This document shows positions 61,697-64,000 of a stretch of DNA of 64,000 nucleotides, piece after piece. Position 1 is the stretch's first letter. Each line of letters opens with the position of its first letter. Origin of the DNA: Actinomycetes bacterium (lineage in GTDB: Bacteria; Actinomycetota; Acidimicrobiia; Acidimicrobiales; RAAP-2); the NCBI GenBank assembly GCA_021801235.1, contig JAJYYG010000007.1, forward strand, positions 36,715 through 100,714, in the 5' to 3' direction. A model generated the notes under the pieces. The model was not told the origin of the DNA and searched no databases. It saw only the letters and a program-made list of their open reading frames with translations. Position numbers and translations under genes: made by a program.

Positions 61697-62680
61697 CTAG
61701 TCGGCCTGGTCGGCGTAGTTCTCGATTAGCTCGCTCGGGGCTGCCACTCCGACGGGGAAGAGGCGTGCTCCGACGGCGGCGGCGGCTCGCGCCGGGCCGA
61801 GGTCGTCCGACGGGTAGGCGCGGTTGTAGTCGGCCACGAAGTCGGCGTAGCTGGCATGCCGGCCGGTGTTGTATAGGTGCCGGACCTTCGGTCCGATGTG
61901 GGGGTCGCCGATCACCCTTCGGACCTCCTCCTCGGCGTCTCGCCTGAGGGCAATCGAGACGTACCGCAGGGGGTCGACCATCCGGAAGGTGCCCGGCTGC
62001 ATGCACCGGTCGATCAGCCGGGTGACCCGGCTCCCCGGCTCCCCGGGGCGCCCGTAGACGAGCGAGTCGACTACGCCCTCCAGCCCGATGTCGTCGAGGA
62101 CCTGGGGTACGAACAGTGCGTCGGTCTCCCCGCTGATCTCGGCAGCGACGTACCTCCGGGCCTTCGAGGCGACGGCCTCCACGTAGGTCCGGAGGTGTTC
62201 CATTAGGCCCCAGTTCGCCTGGGATCCCAGCTCGACCAGGCTGTTCAGCCTGCTCATCGCCAGGCCGTAGGACAAGAGGGGGAGATGGAGGTCGACTGGC
62301 ATGTCGGGGTGCTGGTGGCGCCCCTCGTCCCAGTCGTCGTACGCCTCGGGGCTGGCAGTCACCGTGATCGTCCCAGCGAGCTGGACCCCGAGACCGGAGG
62401 CCGACCAGGGGACCTGGAGGGACTCACCCCGCCGGACGGCAATCACGTTCTGCTCCCAGTCGATCCTCACCGGGAACGAGAGCGAGCCACCGGTGTCCCG
62501 GTCGCGCTGCTTCTTGCCCATCGGGGTCTTCGGAGCGACCCACGCCCACGTCGGGAGGGCGGCGATCCCCATCGCCGCCCTCGACGACCGGAGATGGGGA
62601 CGGAGGTCGGCTGCGGCCCGGCCGGCCATGGCGGCGCCGACGAGGTCACAGAAGTGGGAGTTCCAGGGGTGTCGGGGCAT
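61697..62680 (-). CDS. Unknown element-borne protein
   Basis: A 327-residue protein not recognised. It has a mixed amino half (SLSFPVRIDWEQNVIAVRRGESLQVPW, then TITVTASPEAYDDW) and a helical carboxy half (SRLNSLVELGSQANWGLMEHLRTYVEAVASKARRYVAAE and PLRYVSIALRRDAEEEVRRVIGD). I chose the ATG at 62680, 11 bases after the DUF2958 gene, since the longer track ORF runs through that gene in another frame. Transcription with the DUF2958 gene is likely. Confidence 0.55.
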   Translation of the reverse strand: MPRHPWNSHFCDLVGAAMAGRAAADLRPHLRSSRAAMGIAALPTWAWVAPKTPMGKKQRDRDTGGSLSFPVRIDWEQNVIAVRRGESLQVPWSASGLGVQLAGTITVTASPEAYDDWDEGRHQHPDMPVDLHLPLLSYGLAMSRLNSLVELGSQANWGLMEHLRTYVEAVASKARRYVAAEISGETDALFVPQVLDDIGLEGVVDSLVYGRPGEPGSRVTRLIDRCMQPGTFRMVDPLRYVSIALRRDAEEEVRRVIGDPHIGPKVRHLYNTGRHASYADFVADYNRAYPSDDLGPARAAAAVGARLFPVGVAAPSELIENYADQAD

Positions 62681-62691
62681 CTGGGCCGCGG

Positions 62692-63177
62692 TCAGCGGTC
62701 TGCGTCCGAGCTGACGGCGGCGATCCGGTCGGCGGCCCGGCCGGGGGTGAAGTAGCAGTCCCGCTCGACCGGACCCCAGCGGGTCGCGACCCCCTCCAGC
62801 TCCCGGAGGTCGACGTACCCCCACTCCGGGAATCCCATCCCCAGGTCGCAGTGGCCGAACGCCAACCCCGTCTCCCGGTCGAGCTCGGCGACGTACCAAT
62901 CGCAGTTCGAGGAGAAGTAGTGGAGTGTGACCACCTTGTCCGGGAAGGGGATCTCCTCGCCAGAGTAGAGCGGCGGCGTGGCCTCGACGTCGGACTGTCG
63001 CAGGAACTTGTGCCCCCGCCGCCTACGTTGCGACTCCCCGTCAGGGAAGATGCTCTCGACGGCCTGCTTGCCGGAGAGCATCCCGGCCGGGTCGAGGTCG
63101 AGGTCGGGCTCCGGGTTCGCCTGTGGGGCGAACTGCCCGCCGTTCGGGGTCCCTCGTGGTTGGCGCACAGCGATCAT
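62692..63177 (-). CDS. DUF2958 domain protein
   Basis: A 161-residue protein. The carboxy two thirds match the DUF2958 pattern: PPLYSGEEIPFPDKVVTLHYFSSNCDWYVAELDRETGLAFG, then EWGYVDLRELEGV and ERDCYFTPG. This domain is common on plasmids, phages and integrative elements and has no settled function. The amino terminus has RGTPNGGQFAPQ, a motif often seen in actinobacterial mobile-element proteins. It begins the minus-strand group and faces the cas3 gene across an unusual AATTC-rich gap. Confidence 0.75.
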   Translation of the reverse strand: MIAVRQPRGTPNGGQFAPQANPEPDLDLDPAGMLSGKQAVESIFPDGESQRRRRGHKFLRQSDVEATPPLYSGEEIPFPDKVVTLHYFSSNCDWYVAELDRETGLAFGHCDLGMGFPEWGYVDLRELEGVATRWGPVERDCYFTPGRAADRIAAVSSDADR

Positions 63178-63202
63178 GCGCTGATAGATGGCGGCAGATC
63201 AC

Positions 63203-63248
63203 GGGAATTCGAGAATTGGCGGGGAATTCTTGCGAACGGAAGAATTCC
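63203..63248. repeat. Cluster of GAATTC-type palindromes between the element genes and cas3
   Basis: GGGAATTC occurs at 63203-63210 and 63222-63229, GAATT at 63213-63217 and GAATTCC at 63242-63248. Four AATT cores in 46 bases stand out against the high-GC background. The gap separates the divergent DUF2958 and cas3 genes and could be an operator, an attachment site or an origin. Confidence 0.6.
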
Positions 63249-63341
63249 AGGGCCGCTGGATTCAAACTGACCCACTACCCGATGGTTACACCCACATGCT
63301 CTACTGGTCGGGTGGCCGCCCCGAACGCAGTACCGCATACT

Positions 63342-64000
63342 GTGTCCGTCCGTCCTGACCTCGGGATCTGGGGGAAGTGGGGAGACGACGGGGCTTTCCG
63401 CTACCCCCTCCTTGCCCATCTGCTCGACTCGGCGGCGACGGCGCAGGCGATCTTCCGGTCGTGGATGCCCGAGCGCCTGGTTCTCCAGATGGACGGCAGG
63501 CTCGCCGGAACCGGTTGCTCGTTCGAGCAGGTCGTCGTCACCGCAGCGGGACTGCACGACCTCGGCAAGATCAGTCCAACCTTCCAAGGGCAGCTCGTCG
63601 GGAGGCGTGCAGGCGAATTTGCAGCCCAGACGGAGCTACTCCGCGAATCGGGCTACTGGATCCCCTCTGGGCCGCTCCTTCGTCCCTCTCCAGGGAGGGA
63701 GCGCGAGTTCGTGGCAAGGCACGAAGTGGCGTCGACGGTACTCCTGCGCCAGGTCACCGGCGCCGAACCAACCGGCTTCGACTGCGTGGTTGGCGGCCAC
63801 CACGGAAAGTGGCGTTCGTTCGGCGGGTTGGAGTGCGACCCAGGCACATACCCCGTGGCTTGCGAGTTCTACGATCGTCTTCTCGGCGACGAGCGGTGGC
63901 GGGCACAAGCCGACGCACACACCGTCGCACTGCTCGACGTGCTCGGACAGGCGGCCTGCGACACCCGCATCGAGTTCGACCGCGCCGCCGTCCCCATCCT
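63342..64000 (+). CDS. cas3: Cas3 (type I-E HD nuclease-helicase), 3'-truncated by window edge
   Basis: The first 219 residues of Cas3, which nicks and degrades DNA recognised by Cascade. The HD domain has LLAHLLDSAATAQAI, the HD pair in GLHDLGKISPTFQG, RHEVASTVLL and GGHHGKW, all expected metal ligands. The helicase part lies outside the window. I chose the GTG at 63342 because the protein then starts just before DLGIWGKW as in relatives; an ATG at 63282 and a GTG at 63312 are also in frame. It is absent from the ORF track because it has no stop. It points rightward, like the Cascade genes at the left edge. Confidence 0.88.
   Translation, partial: MSVRPDLGIWGKWGDDGAFRYPLLAHLLDSAATAQAIFRSWMPERLVLQMDGRLAGTGCSFEQVVVTAAGLHDLGKISPTFQGQLVGRRAGEFAAQTELLRESGYWIPSGPLLRPSPGREREFVARHEVASTVLLRQVTGAEPTGFDCVVGGHHGKWRSFGGLECDPGTYPVACEFYDRLLGDERWRAQADAHTVALLDVLGQAACDTRIEFDRAAVPI

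Larger units (their letters stand above)
51150..64000 (+). mobile_element. Integrative (AICE-like) element at tRNA-Val, right end not found
   Basis: From the tRNA-Val 3' end onward the genes are excisionase, tyrosine integrase, FtsK-type translocase, secreted protein, IS607 insertion and several unknown genes with mobile-element character. This is the layout of actinomycete integrative and conjugative elements, which move as double-stranded DNA by one FtsK-like protein. No second copy of the tRNA 3' end was seen up to 64000, so the element either continues past the window (then including cas3) or ends in a diverged site near 63.2 kb. A classical replication initiator is not recognised. Confidence 0.75.

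Noticed and set aside
63178-63341. attR copy of tRNA-Val
   Set aside because: No stretch resembling GTGGGTTCGAGTCCCGC or AGCGCCC is present here, nor was one noticed elsewhere from 52 to 64 kb.

Overview
The window is high-GC DNA with many GTG starts and 4-base start/stop overlaps. It carries the conserved block hrcA-dnaJ-rsmE-phoH-ybeY-era-uppS-recO-glyS-dnaG-rpoD. Together with a BldD-type regulator, an F420-type LLM enzyme and many TAnnnT -10 boxes 6-9 nt before start codons, this points to an actinobacterium, most probably of the class Acidimicrobiia. That placement is inferred from gene content; no marker tree was run.

Left edge (1-5.45 kb): the end of a type I-E CRISPR-Cas operon (cas7e partial, cas5e, cas6e, cas1e, cas2e), followed after only 15 bases by an array of 31 near-identical 29-nt repeats plus a degenerate terminal repeat. 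The cas genes look less GC-biased than the chromosome around them. From 5.6 to 34.5 kb the content is core chromosome: a flavin amine oxidase/SCP2/permease group, an iron-type DtxR regulator, an HrcA-DnaJ heat-shock unit under a CIRCE operator, RNA and ribosome maturation genes (rsmE, ybeY, era), a BldD homologue keeping the c-di-GMP signature, DinG, UppS, RecO, a photolyase, HemW, GlyS, pyruvate phosphate dikinase with a histone-like basic tail, primase and the principal sigma factor.

From 34.6 to 51.1 kb there are three tRNA genes, lipoproteins, small unknown genes and a coherent lipid/light cluster. A putative adenosylcobalamin photoreceptor regulator (excisionase-type helix-turn-helix plus a B12 domain with the CarH Wx9EH signature) lies beside the operon FAD desaturase/oxidase-DUF1365-Cfa methyltransferase, which is divergent from SRPBCC-SDR. 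A 13-nt element is shared, with two mismatches, between the regulator's own promoter and that divergent intergenic region. This is the best candidate for a little-described system here: light- and B12-controlled modification of membrane fatty acids.

From 51.1 kb to the right edge lies an integrative element next to tRNA-Val. It has an excisionase, a pSAM2-like tyrosine integrase, a 1345-residue FtsK-type DNA translocase, a secreted CAP-like protein, an IS607-family insertion (serine transposase plus TnpB with a likely guide RNA), and an opposing set of unknown genes including a DUF2958 protein. No second copy of the tRNA 3' end (attR) was seen before the window ends. The last gene is the 5' part of a cas3, so type I-E genes occur at both edges of the window, and the right-hand one may be cargo of the integrative element.
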